A stretch of DNA of 35,434 nucleotides from assembly GCA_025964625.1 (NCBI GenBank), contig JAOPYL010000326.1:1-35434 (forward strand). The letters are read 5' to 3'. The position numbers and the translations under genes were made by a program. This DNA comes from Actinoallomurus sp. Lineage in GTDB: Bacteria > Actinomycetota > Actinomycetes > Streptosporangiales > Streptosporangiaceae. Within the stretch, counting starts at the first letter, position 1; every line of letters starts with the position of its first letter. Positions 1-8,818 of the stretch are shown here, piece by piece. The notes under the pieces are model-generated. The model saw only the letters and a program-made list of their open reading frames with translations. It was not told the origin of the DNA and ran no database searches.

Positions 1-224
1 GCCACCGCGCGGGTGGGTATTCGGCCGGAACCGACAGACCGGACTATCTGGCCTCATTGGGACAAACTGCTGTGTTCCATTGACTCCCGGACTAACGTTC
101 CCAGCCGTAGAAGGCGGAGGTGACGCCGGAACGGAAGGGAGGCCAACGCGACCAGCGCGCAGGAAGCTCATGATGCCTGGCGCCGGCGTACGACGGGTGC
201 GGTGCGATCGGGATGGGAGCCCAT

Positions 225-3200
225 ATGACTGGGATCAGAAGACGGAACCTCTTGGCGGGCATGGCCGGCGCGGCGGCGATCGCGGGGGTGGGTACGGGTA
301 CGGCCGCTCCAGCGGAGGCGGCGACACCCCAGGTGCCCGGCCGCGACGCGCCCGCCCGCAAGGGGAGAGGTCGGACGGTCACCCTGCGCGAGGGTACGGA
401 CGTGGCGGCCCAGCTGTCGCCCGACGGACGGACGATCGCGATCGACGTCGTCGGAGTGCTGTGGGTACTGCCCTCGTCCGGCGGCCCCGCGCGCCGGCTG
501 ACAAGCGACCTGTTCGACATCGCGCAGCCCGAGTGGTCGCCGGACAGCCGGCAGATCGCATTCCAGTCCTACCGTGACGGCGCGTTCAACATATGGCTGA
601 TCCGCCCCGACGGGTCGGGATTGCGCCAGCTCACACACGGACCCTACGACCACCGCGAGCCGCGCTTCTCCCCCGACGGAAAGCACATCGTCTTCTCGTC
701 GGATCTGTCGGGAAGCTACGGCATCCACACTCTCGAGCCGGCCACCGGCGCCGTCGCCCAGGTCACCGACACTCCGGTCGAGGAGTACGAACCGGCGTGG
801 TCGCCGGACGGGACCCGCATCGCGTTCGTGGTGGCCAACACCCGCATCGACGTCGTCGACGTCGCGACCGGCGCGCGCAGCACGCCGGTCACCGTACCCG
901 CCGACCAGGTGATCCACAGCCCGGCGTGGACGCCCGACGGCAAGGACCTCGTCTACACCCTCGTGGCGAACGGCCGCAGCGAGCTGTGGCGCTCCGGCAA
1001 GGCGCTGGTGACCGGCGAGGAGGTCTTCCCCTTCCGGGTGTCGTGGCGTTCACCGGGCGAGTTCCTCTACACGGCCGACGGCAGGATCCGTCGCCGGTCG
1101 CTGGATGGCGGCAGGCCGCACGACATCGGCTTCGTCGCGCCCGTCACGGTCGCCGCCCCGGCGTACCGCAAACGCCGGCGCGACTTCGACTCCGCGACGC
1201 CCAGGCCCGTCGTGGGCATCGGCAGCCCCGTGCTGTCCCCCGACGGCGAACACGTGGCGTTCCGGGCGCTCAACGACATCTACACGATGACGATCGGGCA
1301 GACGCCGCGGCCGCTCACCGGCGACCACTGGTGGAAATGCGACCCTGCCTGGTCGCCGGACGGACGCTACCTGTCCTACTCGTGCGACCGTGCCGGAAAA
1401 CTGGACATCTGGATCCGTGACCTGCGGACCGGCAAGGACCGCCGGCTCACCGACCTGCCGGGCGCCGCGGCGGTGTCCGGCAGCTGGTCACGCGACAGCT
1501 CGCACCTGGCGTTCCTCGACCAGACCGGGGCGGTGTACACCGTCGAGGTCGCCTCCGGCAACGTCCAGCGCGTCTACCCGGCCACCTTCGAGCCGGGCCG
1601 GCCGACCTGGTCCTCCGACGGAAACGTCATCGCCCTGGCGGCGATCAAACCCTACTCGGCGCGTTACCGCGAGGGTCTGAGCAAGATCCTGCTCATCGAC
1701 CGTCGCACCGGCGCCGGTACCTACGTCGACCCGCTGCCCGATCGGTCGATCCAGACGCGGGGCGACGACGGACCGGTCTGGTCCCCCGATGGCACGAAGA
1801 TGGCCTTCGTCGTGGCGAGCGTCCTGTGGGTGGTCGACGTCCACCGTGACGGGACGCCCGCGGGCACGCCCCGGCAGCTCAGCCACGAGGTCACCGACGC
1901 CGTGAGCTGGAGCGGCGACTCCTCGCAGTTGCTCTACCTCAACAACGGCCGGCTCCGCCTCGTCTCCGTCGACGGCAAGCGCACCCGTACGGTGCCCATG
2001 CGACTGACCTGGACCAACACCCAGCCACGCGGCCGCATTGTCATCCACGCCGCACACATGTGGGACGGCAGCAGCCGGCAGCTACGCCACGACGTGGACA
2101 TCGTCGTCCAGGGTCACCGCATCGTCGCGGTCGAGCCGCACCGGAACGGCCGCGACGGCCGGCTGATCGACGCCGGCGACTCGGTCGTCATCCCCGGCCT
2201 CATCGACATGCACAACCACCGGGAGATGCAGGGCTACTGCTACGGCGACCGGCAGGGCCGGCTGTGGCTGTCGCTGGGCATCACGACGACCCGCTCGCCG
2301 GGAAGCCCGGCGTACCACATGGTCGAGGACCGTGAATCGGTCCAGTCCGGCGCACGCGTCGCGCCTCGCTACTTCGCCACGGGCGAGGCGGTCGACGGTC
2401 CCCGCATCTTCTACAACTTCATGCGCCCCACCTTCGACGAGAAGCAGCTCGCCCTCGAGCTCGAACGTGCCGGCGCGCTCGACTACGACCTCATGAAGGC
2501 GTACGTGCGGCTGCCCACCGAGTGGCAGCAGAAGGTCATCACCTGGGCACACGAGCACCGCGTACACGCCACCTCGCACTACCACTATCCGGCCTTCGCC
2601 TTCGGTGGCGACGGCATGGAGCACATCGGCGCGACGAACCGCTTCGGTTACTCCCGGACCGTGACCGCCCTCGGCACCGGATACAGCGACGTCATCGACA
2701 TCTTCAACGCCTCCGGCGCGGCGCGCACCCCGACGCTGTTCGTGTCGGCGACCCTCTTCCGGGACGACACGTCGCTGGTCACCGACCGGCGGGTGACCAC
2801 GCTCTACCCGTCGTGGGAGTACGCCTCACTGCAGGCCGCCGTGACAGCGGCGAAGACCAACGACCAGACCGTCACGCGGGAGAACCTCGCCCGCCAGGTC
2901 GCGCAGATCGCCGCCATGATCCGCGGGGGCGGACGGGTCCTCACCGGCACGGACTCGCCCATCGACCACACCGCGGTCAGCACCCACATGAACCTTCGCG
3001 CCATGGTGAAGTACGGCCTCACGCCCTACGAGGCCCTCACCACGGCCACCCGGGTTCCGGGCGAGTTCCTCGAGGAACCCCTCGGTCAGATCCGACCGGG
3101 CATGTACGCCGATCTGACCTTCCTGGGCGGCAACCCATTGGAGGACATCGACCAGGCGGCCAATGTGCGGCAGGTGATGGTCAACGGGGAGCTGCGCACC

Positions 3201-3365
3201 GTCGACGAGCTTCTCGCCCCCTTCACCACGGCCGAGCACACCGCCGCGGCCCCGGCCGGCAGAATGCTCGCGCCGGTCCCCAACCACCCCTCCAACAAGA
3301 AGTACTGGTGGCACGACCCGCACTACCTGGAGGAGAGCAAGCGTTCCTGCTGCGCAGGGGCGTAA
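225..3365 (+). CDS. Secreted TolB-like beta-propeller / amidohydrolase fusion protein
   Basis: Predicted 1046-residue exported hydrolase. The N terminus MTGIRRRNLLAGMAG followed by an Ala-rich stretch to about residue 33 is a twin-arginine-type signal (RRxxL). Residues ~45-600 hold repeated blades of the WD40/PD40 type (recurrent 'WSPDG', 'SPDGKHI'), as in TolB. Residues ~615-1000 are an amidohydrolase domain: HNH metal motif at His663/His665 after 'GLID', Lys758 in 'LMKAYV', His785, His800 and Asp910 in 'TGTDSP', as expected of a metal-dependent amidohydrolase barrel. ATG 225 is chosen because GGGAG lies 5 nt upstream and the Tat motif begins there; ATG 213 is possible. Family members are annotated as amidohydrolases or peptidases; the substrate cannot be read from sequence. 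It stands alone and converges on the SDR gene at a terminator. Confidence 0.88.
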   Translation: MTGIRRRNLLAGMAGAAAIAGVGTGTAAPAEAATPQVPGRDAPARKGRGRTVTLREGTDVAAQLSPDGRTIAIDVVGVLWVLPSSGGPARRLTSDLFDIAQPEWSPDSRQIAFQSYRDGAFNIWLIRPDGSGLRQLTHGPYDHREPRFSPDGKHIVFSSDLSGSYGIHTLEPATGAVAQVTDTPVEEYEPAWSPDGTRIAFVVANTRIDVVDVATGARSTPVTVPADQVIHSPAWTPDGKDLVYTLVANGRSELWRSGKALVTGEEVFPFRVSWRSPGEFLYTADGRIRRRSLDGGRPHDIGFVAPVTVAAPAYRKRRRDFDSATPRPVVGIGSPVLSPDGEHVAFRALNDIYTMTIGQTPRPLTGDHWWKCDPAWSPDGRYLSYSCDRAGKLDIWIRDLRTGKDRRLTDLPGAAAVSGSWSRDSSHLAFLDQTGAVYTVEVASGNVQRVYPATFEPGRPTWSSDGNVIALAAIKPYSARYREGLSKILLIDRRTGAGTYVDPLPDRSIQTRGDDGPVWSPDGTKMAFVVASVLWVVDVHRDGTPAGTPRQLSHEVTDAVSWSGDSSQLLYLNNGRLRLVSVDGKRTRTVPMRLTWTNTQPRGRIVIHAAHMWDGSSRQLRHDVDIVVQGHRIVAVEPHRNGRDGRLIDAGDSVVIPGLIDMHNHREMQGYCYGDRQGRLWLSLGITTTRSPGSPAYHMVEDRESVQSGARVAPRYFATGEAVDGPRIFYNFMRPTFDEKQLALELERAGALDYDLMKAYVRLPTEWQQKVITWAHEHRVHATSHYHYPAFAFGGDGMEHIGATNRFGYSRTVTALGTGYSDVIDIFNASGAARTPTLFVSATLFRDDTSLVTDRRVTTLYPSWEYASLQAAVTAAKTNDQTVTRENLARQVAQIAAMIRGGGRVLTGTDSPIDHTAVSTHMNLRAMVKYGLTPYEALTTATRVPGEFLEEPLGQIRPGMYADLTFLGGNPLEDIDQAANVRQVMVNGELRTVDELLAPFTTAEHTAAAPAGRMLAPVPNHPSNKKYWWHDPHYLEESKRSCCAGA

Positions 3366-3413
3366 TGGGCGTTCCCGCTCGACATCGGCTCACTCGCGAT
3401 GGCCCCTCGGTCA

Positions 3414-3444
3414 GGGCCCGGTGCGCGGCTGCCGCGCCGGGCCC
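3414..3444. terminator. Bidirectional hairpin terminator between convergent genes
   Basis: GGGCCCG(gt)GCGCGG pairs with CCGCGC-CGGGCCC across a CTG loop: a 13-bp stem with a 2-nt bulge. It lies between the stop of the amidohydrolase (3365) and the stop of the converging SDR gene (3456). No long T-run follows, which is usual in high-GC actinobacteria. Confidence 0.65.
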
Positions 3445-3455
3445 CTCTTCCGGTT

Positions 3456-4199
3456 TCACCGCGGATGAATGCCGCCGTCGAGGCCGAGCACCTGGTCCGT
3501 GAGGTAGCCGTTGCGGAGCACCGCCATGGACAGGTCCGCCACCTCCTCGGGACGTCCGTACCGGCCGACCGGTATCGGCAGCGCGGGGCCGCCGTCGGGT
3601 GCCGCCGGGAGCATCCGCGTACCTTCGATCAGCGCCGGTGCCACGGCGTTCACGGTGACCCCGTGCCCGGCGACCCGTGGTGCCAGATGGTGGAGGAGGC
3701 CGTGCAGGCCGGCCTTGGACGCGGCGTAGTGCGGGCCGACGACGCCCCCCGTGAAGGCGGCTACCGAGGACATGAAGAGCACCCTCCCCCACCCGCGCTC
3801 GACCATGCCCGGCAGCACCGCCTGCGCCAGCAGGAAGGGCGCCCGCAGGTTGACGGCGAGAGTGCGCTCCCAGGCCCGCGGGTCGACGTCGGTGTACTCC
3901 TGCCGCACCGAGTAGCCGGCATTGGAAATCAGGATGTTGATCGGGCCGAGCGCCTCCACCGTCTCGCCGACAAGTCGCGCGGGGGTACCCGGATCGGCCA
4001 GGTCTCCCGCCGGCGCGACCGCGTCCAGCCCCGCGTCGTTCGCCTCGGCCACCAGTTGTTCGGCCTCTTCGGAATGACTCCCGTACGCGAAGGCCACCCG
4101 CGCGCCGGCCGCGATCAGTCGCCTGCCGAGCGCGCCCCCGATACCGCCACTGGCCCCGGTGAGTAGCGCCACCCGCCCCGCGATGTCCATGTCAGCCAT
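3456..4199 (-). CDS. SDR-family NAD(P)-dependent oxidoreductase (3-oxoacyl-ACP reductase-like)
   Basis: 247-residue classical short-chain dehydrogenase. Cofactor motif TGASGGIG at residues 14-21, 'SNAG' near 92-95, catalytic Ser144/145, Tyr158 and Lys162 (YAASK), and a C terminus of the '...LDGGIHPR' type found in FabG-like enzymes. Cytosolic; substrate unknown. ATG 4199 gives the usual N terminus (MADMDIAGRVALL); a GTG at 4208 in the same frame almost touches the stop of the upstream debranching-type gene (4210), so translational coupling is likely. It is the last gene of the maltodextrin operon, so a role in sugar or polyol oxidation is possible but unproven. Confidence 0.85.
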   Translation of the reverse strand: MADMDIAGRVALLTGASGGIGGALGRRLIAAGARVAFAYGSHSEEAEQLVAEANDAGLDAVAPAGDLADPGTPARLVGETVEALGPINILISNAGYSVRQEYTDVDPRAWERTLAVNLRAPFLLAQAVLPGMVERGWGRVLFMSSVAAFTGGVVGPHYAASKAGLHGLLHHLAPRVAGHGVTVNAVAPALIEGTRMLPAAPDGGPALPIPVGRYGRPEEVADLSMAVLRNGYLTDQVLGLDGGIHPR

Positions 4200-4209
4200 G
4201 AAGATCACA

Positions 4210-6129
4210 CTAGATGACGGTCACGCCGGGTGGTCCGCCGCCGGTGGAGACGGTGCCGTCGGAGTCCACCCGGACCGACAGAGCGGCCGAGCCGATCCGG
4301 ACATTGTCCACCGACAGGTCGCGGAAGCCCGGCAGCGGGGACAGCGCCACCCTGCGGGCCGGCACGTCGACGTCGAGACCGAGCAGCGCGGTGACCAGGG
4401 CCGAAGAGAGTGCGGCGGCCCACGCCTGGGGGCGGCACGCCGACGGGTAGGGCACGGGCGGTACGCCGGAGTCGTGGCCGCCGAACAGCTCGGGGAGGCG
4501 GTAGGCGAACGAGGGCGCGGCGGCGATCAGCCCTCGCGCCAGCCGGACGGCGAGCTCGTGGTGGCCGGCACGGGTGAGGCCGAGGATCGCGATGGCGGTG
4601 TCGTGTGGCCACACCGACCCGAGGTGGTAGGAGAGCGGGTCGTATCCGGTGGCCCGGCTGGTCAGGGTCCGCAGCCCCCATCCGGAGTCCAGCTCGGCGA
4701 GCCGAAGCGCGACCTGTTCGTCCTCGGCCGCGGTGAGCAGGCCGGTTCCGAGCAGGTGCCCGAGGTTGGAAGCGGCTCCGTCGACCGGCTTGCCCTCGCC
4801 GTCGAGCGCGATCGCCGGATAGCCGTCCACCCAGTACCGGGCGCGGAACCGCTCCGCCAGCTCCGCGGCCCACTGCCGCCGGCGCTCGCCGCCCGCCCTG
4901 CCGAACGCGTCGAGCAGGTCGGCGCCGAGCGTGGCGGCCTGGAAGGCGTACGCCTGGACCTCCGACAGCGCGACCGGTGGCGACGCCAGAGTGCCGTCGG
5001 CGTGCTGGACGCCGTCGGCGGAGTCCTTTCAGCCCTGGTTGAGGAGCTTGCCGGCCGAGCCCCGGTAGGACACGAACTCATCGAAGGAGCCGAGCCAGGC
5101 CAGCGCCCTCTCGACGGCCGGCAGCAACGCCTCGACCTCGGATGCGGGCATGCCCCAGCGCCACGCCTCGGCAAGCGTGATGACGAAGAGCGGCGTCGCG
5201 TCGACCGATCCGTAGTACACCGGCGGCAGCCAGTTGGTGGCGTGGGCGGGGCGCAGCTCGTGCGGGATCTTGCCGGGCTCCTCCTCGGTGACCGGATCGT
5301 GGCGGGTCCCCTGATGCCGGGCCAGGGCTCGCAGCGTGCCGGCGGCGAGCTCGTGGCCGAGCGGAAGCGCCAGCCGGGCGGTCCACAGGGCGTCCCGGCC
5401 GAACAGGGTGAGGTACCAGGGGCTGCCGGCCGCGCAGTACAGATCGCCCTCGTCGGTGAGCAGCAGCGCGCTCAGGTCCTCGATGCCCTGGGCGACCAGC
5501 GCGTCCAGCCGGTGATCGGCGGAGCGCACCGTCAGCGGCTCGCCTGACCACGGAGCGGGTGCGGCCGGCGGCGCGGGACGGAACCCCGTCGTCGGCGGCG
5601 GGGTGGCCCGCACGGTGATGACCGTCTCGAAGCTCTCGCCGGGGCTCAGGGACAGTTCGGCGTGGGTCCGGCCGTCGAGGCGCACCTGGTAGCCGTCTGC
5701 GGCGGTCCACTCGGAGCCGTCGTGCAGGGGCGTCTCCCAGCGGCCGGGGTCCTCCTCACCGTCCTTCACGGCGCTGATCGGGGCGAGGTCCGCCGCCGCC
5801 GCGACCTCGAGCGTGGTCGTGACCGTGCTTCCTCCGCGGTTGTGAAGGATGATCCGCTCGGTGCCCCCGTCGGGGTTGACGGTGCGAAGCCGCTCGACCT
5901 CCACGGCACCGGACGCCGCCGTGAAACCGGCGCCGCCCGCGCCCCGCAGCGCCGCGCCGACCGGCTCGGGCTCCACCCCGTCCAGGGTCACCACCAGCCG
6001 CGACAGCACGCGACGGTCGGCCACGTACAGGCCGTCGACGCCCCCGGTCAGCTGGCCGCTGCGCGGTGAGAGCCAGATCGCGGGCGCCGCCACGCAGGTG
6101 AGGTGCTCGTGGAGGGATGGCTGGGGCAT
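4210..6129 (-). pseudogene. Glycogen-debranching-type glycosidase interrupted by an in-frame TGA
   Basis: One reading frame of 639 codons resembling actinobacterial amylo-alpha-1,6-glucosidase/debranching proteins: an N-terminal beta domain (residues ~1-200, 'GGVDGLYVADRRVLSRLVV', a start like the GDE_N domain) followed by an (alpha/alpha)6 glucosidase domain ('LFGRDALWTARLALPLG', 'NWLPPVYYGSVDATPLFV'). The frame is broken once, at codon 367 (5029-5031), where LLNQG-stop-KDSADG replaces the family's NQGWKDS. Coding resumes in the same frame without loss of similarity to the stop at 4210. A TGG-to-TGA transition explains it. The start at 6129 has GGGAG 6 nt upstream. No signal peptide is seen, so the intact enzyme would be cytosolic. 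It is either a young pseudogene, a 366-residue truncated protein, or a sequencing error. Confidence 0.8.
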
Positions 6130-6152
6130 GGGGGTCTCCCGGGGGATGGGAA

Positions 6153-6180
6153 GCCGGGCGCCGGTGGGGGGACGCCCGGC
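6153..6180 (-). other. Intercistronic hairpin
   Basis: GCCGGGCG (6153-6160) pairs perfectly with CGCCCGGC (6173-6180) around a 12-nt loop. It fills the 60-bp gap between the secreted glycosidase stop (6190) and the next start (6129). It could reduce read-through or protect the 3' end of the upstream message. Confidence 0.45.
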
Positions 6181-6189
6181 CTCCCCGGA

Positions 6190-8778
6190 TCAGTGCAGGG
6201 TGATGACGAGAACGGACGCGCCGCGATGGGATCCGGCGTCGGTCACGACCTCGCTGCCGCGCGCGGTCCGCCGCACCGTGTAGGCGGCCGACCGTCCATC
6301 GAGCGTCACCGACGCGACCGTGGCGCCGGAGGGCAGCACCTGGCCGATCAGCAGTGCGGCGCCGGTCCGGGAGTTCACCACGGTGCGCAGCGATCCCTTT
6401 CCGGCCTCGGCGGTGACGTCGACCGCCCCGTCACCGAGCCGGATGTCGCGAGCCGCCACGCGGGACTGCCCGGCCGGGACCTGCGGCACGACCTCCAGCC
6501 GTCCCCGTCCCATGTCCGGGCTGACGCCGAGCTGCTGGTGCACCACCGGCCAGAGGTTTCCGTACGCCCCCCATGCCTGCAGGACCATGGAGCGCTCGGT
6601 CAGCTTGCGGTCGATGTTGGGCGGGTCGAAATCCGGGCTGGGCGCGATCTCCGGCATCGCTCCGGGCATCTCCCACAGGGCGGGGTCGAGCTGGAGCCGC
6701 GCGTTGGCGTCGGTGTACCGCCGCTGCTGGGCCAGGCGCCCGAAGTTGCCCTCGGCGACCGCCATGATCCCGGTGTTGATGGTGAAGGCCTCACGGTCGC
6801 TCTGCACGCTCGACACCGCACTGTCGCACGACGGCCCCTTGTTGCCGCCGTCGGCCGAGGTGGGCCCGGTGCCCGTGTGGTAGAGCCCGTTCGCGCCCGT
6901 GTAGCAGGGCTCCTCGCGCTTGGCCAGGGCCGCGCCCGCGTGCTCGTCGGTGGAGAGCGGACGCGTGACCTGGCCGGGGCGCACGAGCTCGGCGTCCATC
7001 GGGGTCACGCCGATCCAGTGCCGCTGGAAGATCTTCGTGTTGTCGTTGGCGGGGTTGGCGGGATCGTCGAGGGAGTCGGCGAACTGGTTCGTGTCGCCGC
7101 CGTACCACCACGCCTGGTCGAAGCGCTTGGTCATCCAGTCGGCGTGGCCGGTGGCCCACTTGGCGGTGGCCGAGTCGCCCTTCGCCCGCGCCATGTCGGC
7201 GAGGTCGTACAGGCCCCTGATCGTGTAAACCGTGTTGTCGAGCTTCTCCACGCCCATGCCGGGCCGCTCGACGTTGCCGAGCCCCTCCGGCCAGCCGTCG
7301 CCGTCGCTGTCCAGCTTGGTGACGATGTAGCGCATGTTCCGTACGGAGAAGCCGTACATGTCGTTCAGGAAGGACCGGTCGCCGGTCCAGCGCCAGACGA
7401 GTGCGACCGCGCTGGGGAATTTCGCCGTCTCATCCGTGTTGCCGGCCTCGTCGTTGGCGCCGAAGTACACCGAACCGTCCGAGACGACCTCGTGGACCAC
7501 CTTGCCGCTGCGGTCGTTGACCGTGTCACTGACGTCGCGGAGCGTCCGCAGGTGGTTCTCGATGGGGTCGAACTGGCCGGCGGCGACGGTGGCGAAAGCG
7601 GTGAACTCGCCGTCGGTTCCGAAGATCCACGGGTAGTCCGGCCAGCCCGCGCCGATCCATCGGGCCCGTGCGAGGGTCCCCTTCGGGCTCGGATACCGCG
7701 TGCCCTCCTCGGTGACCCGCAGCTTCAGGTCACGTGCCTCCTGCACGGAGTCGGCGAGGTTCTGCTTGCTCCATTCGACGCTCTGCTGCAGCAGCCGGTC
7801 ACCGGGGAGATCGACGACGGTGTCGCCGGCGACGGCCCGCCGTGCGGCGATCTTGCGGGCGAGCAGACCCGCGGGGTCGCGCAGCGCGGTGCCGAGCGCG
7901 GCGCGCGCCTCGGAGGTGCCGTGGTCCGAGCCGGCGATCGCGATCCAGACGGTGGTCCCGTGTCCGGCGGGAACCTTGACCTCATAGGAGAGGCGGCCGC
8001 CGGTCCCCCTGCCGAATGCCGAGTCGTCGCAGCGCTTCGGCGTGGTACCCGTCGCGGGGCAGATGACCGGCGGGTCCTGCGGCCCGCGGTGCCCCGGCCC
8101 CAACTGGTGGGCGGCGGGGGTGCGGTCGGCGGCGACCATCGCCGCGAAGTCGTGCCGGGTCGCGTTCGGCACCTTCGGTGTGCCCTGTTCGCGGAAGACC
8201 AGCGCGCCGTTCTGATAGGCGCCGGTGTCCGGGAGATTGGACGCCTGCTGGTCGGGCGTCGTCGATCCCCACGGGTAGGCCGTCATCAACTCCGAGTGCG
8301 CGTCCAGATCCAGGCGCACGGTCCGGCTTGTCCCCGAGGTGAGCGTGAGGCCGATGAGCCCGGCGCGGACCCCGTCGGGCGCCACGTCCGTGCGCTCGAC
8401 GCGCACGCCGTCCGGCGCGGCATAGCGGATCTTGGTGTAGCCGTGCCCCGCGGTGAACCTCTGCGCGGGAGCCTGCTTGCCGAGCCAGGCTCCGTCCAGG
8501 CCGAACCAGACGCCGTCGAGCAGCTTGAGCGGAGGTGTCCAGAAGCCGCCCATCTCGCCGAGCGTGTGCCAACCCATCGCCGGGTAGAGCCCGTCTTCGG
8601 TGGACACCGAGTAGAAACGGTCACCGATGACGACCGAACGCCGGTCCGGAAGCCGGGTGTTCGTGGTCAGTTCCGCCGATGACGGTGGATCCGCCGCATG
8701 ACCCGGAACCGCATGCACGGCGCCGATTCCGGCGGTGAGGACGAACGTGACCGCAAGGGCGGCTGCACATCTGGACAT
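6190..8778 (-). CDS. Secreted six-hairpin glycosidase (debranching-enzyme type)
   Basis: 862-residue exported protein. The start is fixed by GGGGAGG 6 nt before ATG 8778 and by a Sec signal peptide (MSRCAAALAVTFVLTAGIGAVHA, cleavage near VHA or GHA-A, residues 23-28). The mature protein has an N-terminal beta-rich domain and a long (alpha/alpha)6-type domain with 'WPDYPWIFGTDGEFTAF', 'FPSAVALVWRWTGD', 'DSDGDGWPEGLGNV' and 'WGAYGNLWPVVHQQ', typical of six-hairpin glycosidases annotated as debranching proteins. It probably cuts alpha-glucan or a related polysaccharide outside the cell to feed the adjacent ABC importer. The exact GH family and bond specificity are not clear. It is 40 bp from the GH13 gene and in the same operon. 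Confidence 0.8.
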   Translation of the reverse strand: MSRCAAALAVTFVLTAGIGAVHAVPGHAADPPSSAELTTNTRLPDRRSVVIGDRFYSVSTEDGLYPAMGWHTLGEMGGFWTPPLKLLDGVWFGLDGAWLGKQAPAQRFTAGHGYTKIRYAAPDGVRVERTDVAPDGVRAGLIGLTLTSGTSRTVRLDLDAHSELMTAYPWGSTTPDQQASNLPDTGAYQNGALVFREQGTPKVPNATRHDFAAMVAADRTPAAHQLGPGHRGPQDPPVICPATGTTPKRCDDSAFGRGTGGRLSYEVKVPAGHGTTVWIAIAGSDHGTSEARAALGTALRDPAGLLARKIAARRAVAGDTVVDLPGDRLLQQSVEWSKQNLADSVQEARDLKLRVTEEGTRYPSPKGTLARARWIGAGWPDYPWIFGTDGEFTAFATVAAGQFDPIENHLRTLRDVSDTVNDRSGKVVHEVVSDGSVYFGANDEAGNTDETAKFPSAVALVWRWTGDRSFLNDMYGFSVRNMRYIVTKLDSDGDGWPEGLGNVERPGMGVEKLDNTVYTIRGLYDLADMARAKGDSATAKWATGHADWMTKRFDQAWWYGGDTNQFADSLDDPANPANDNTKIFQRHWIGVTPMDAELVRPGQVTRPLSTDEHAGAALAKREEPCYTGANGLYHTGTGPTSADGGNKGPSCDSAVSSVQSDREAFTINTGIMAVAEGNFGRLAQQRRYTDANARLQLDPALWEMPGAMPEIAPSPDFDPPNIDRKLTERSMVLQAWGAYGNLWPVVHQQLGVSPDMGRGRLEVVPQVPAGQSRVAARDIRLGDGAVDVTAEAGKGSLRTVVNSRTGAALLIGQVLPSGATVASVTLDGRSAAYTVRRTARGSEVVTDAGSHRGASVLVITLH

Positions 8779-8818
8779 GGGTACCTCCCCATCTATGTCC
8801 CCCGATGTGCGAACGGAG

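Noticed and set aside
5029-5031. Programmed recoding of UGA as selenocysteine or Trp
   Set aside because: The family residue is Trp, not Cys or Sec; no SECIS-like hairpin is obvious and actinobacteria do not read UGA as Trp.
6103-8682. Long plus-strand open frame (859 codons)
   Set aside because: It is antisense to the secreted glycosidase, has Arg/Val/Gly-biased composition typical of high-GC shadows and no family features.
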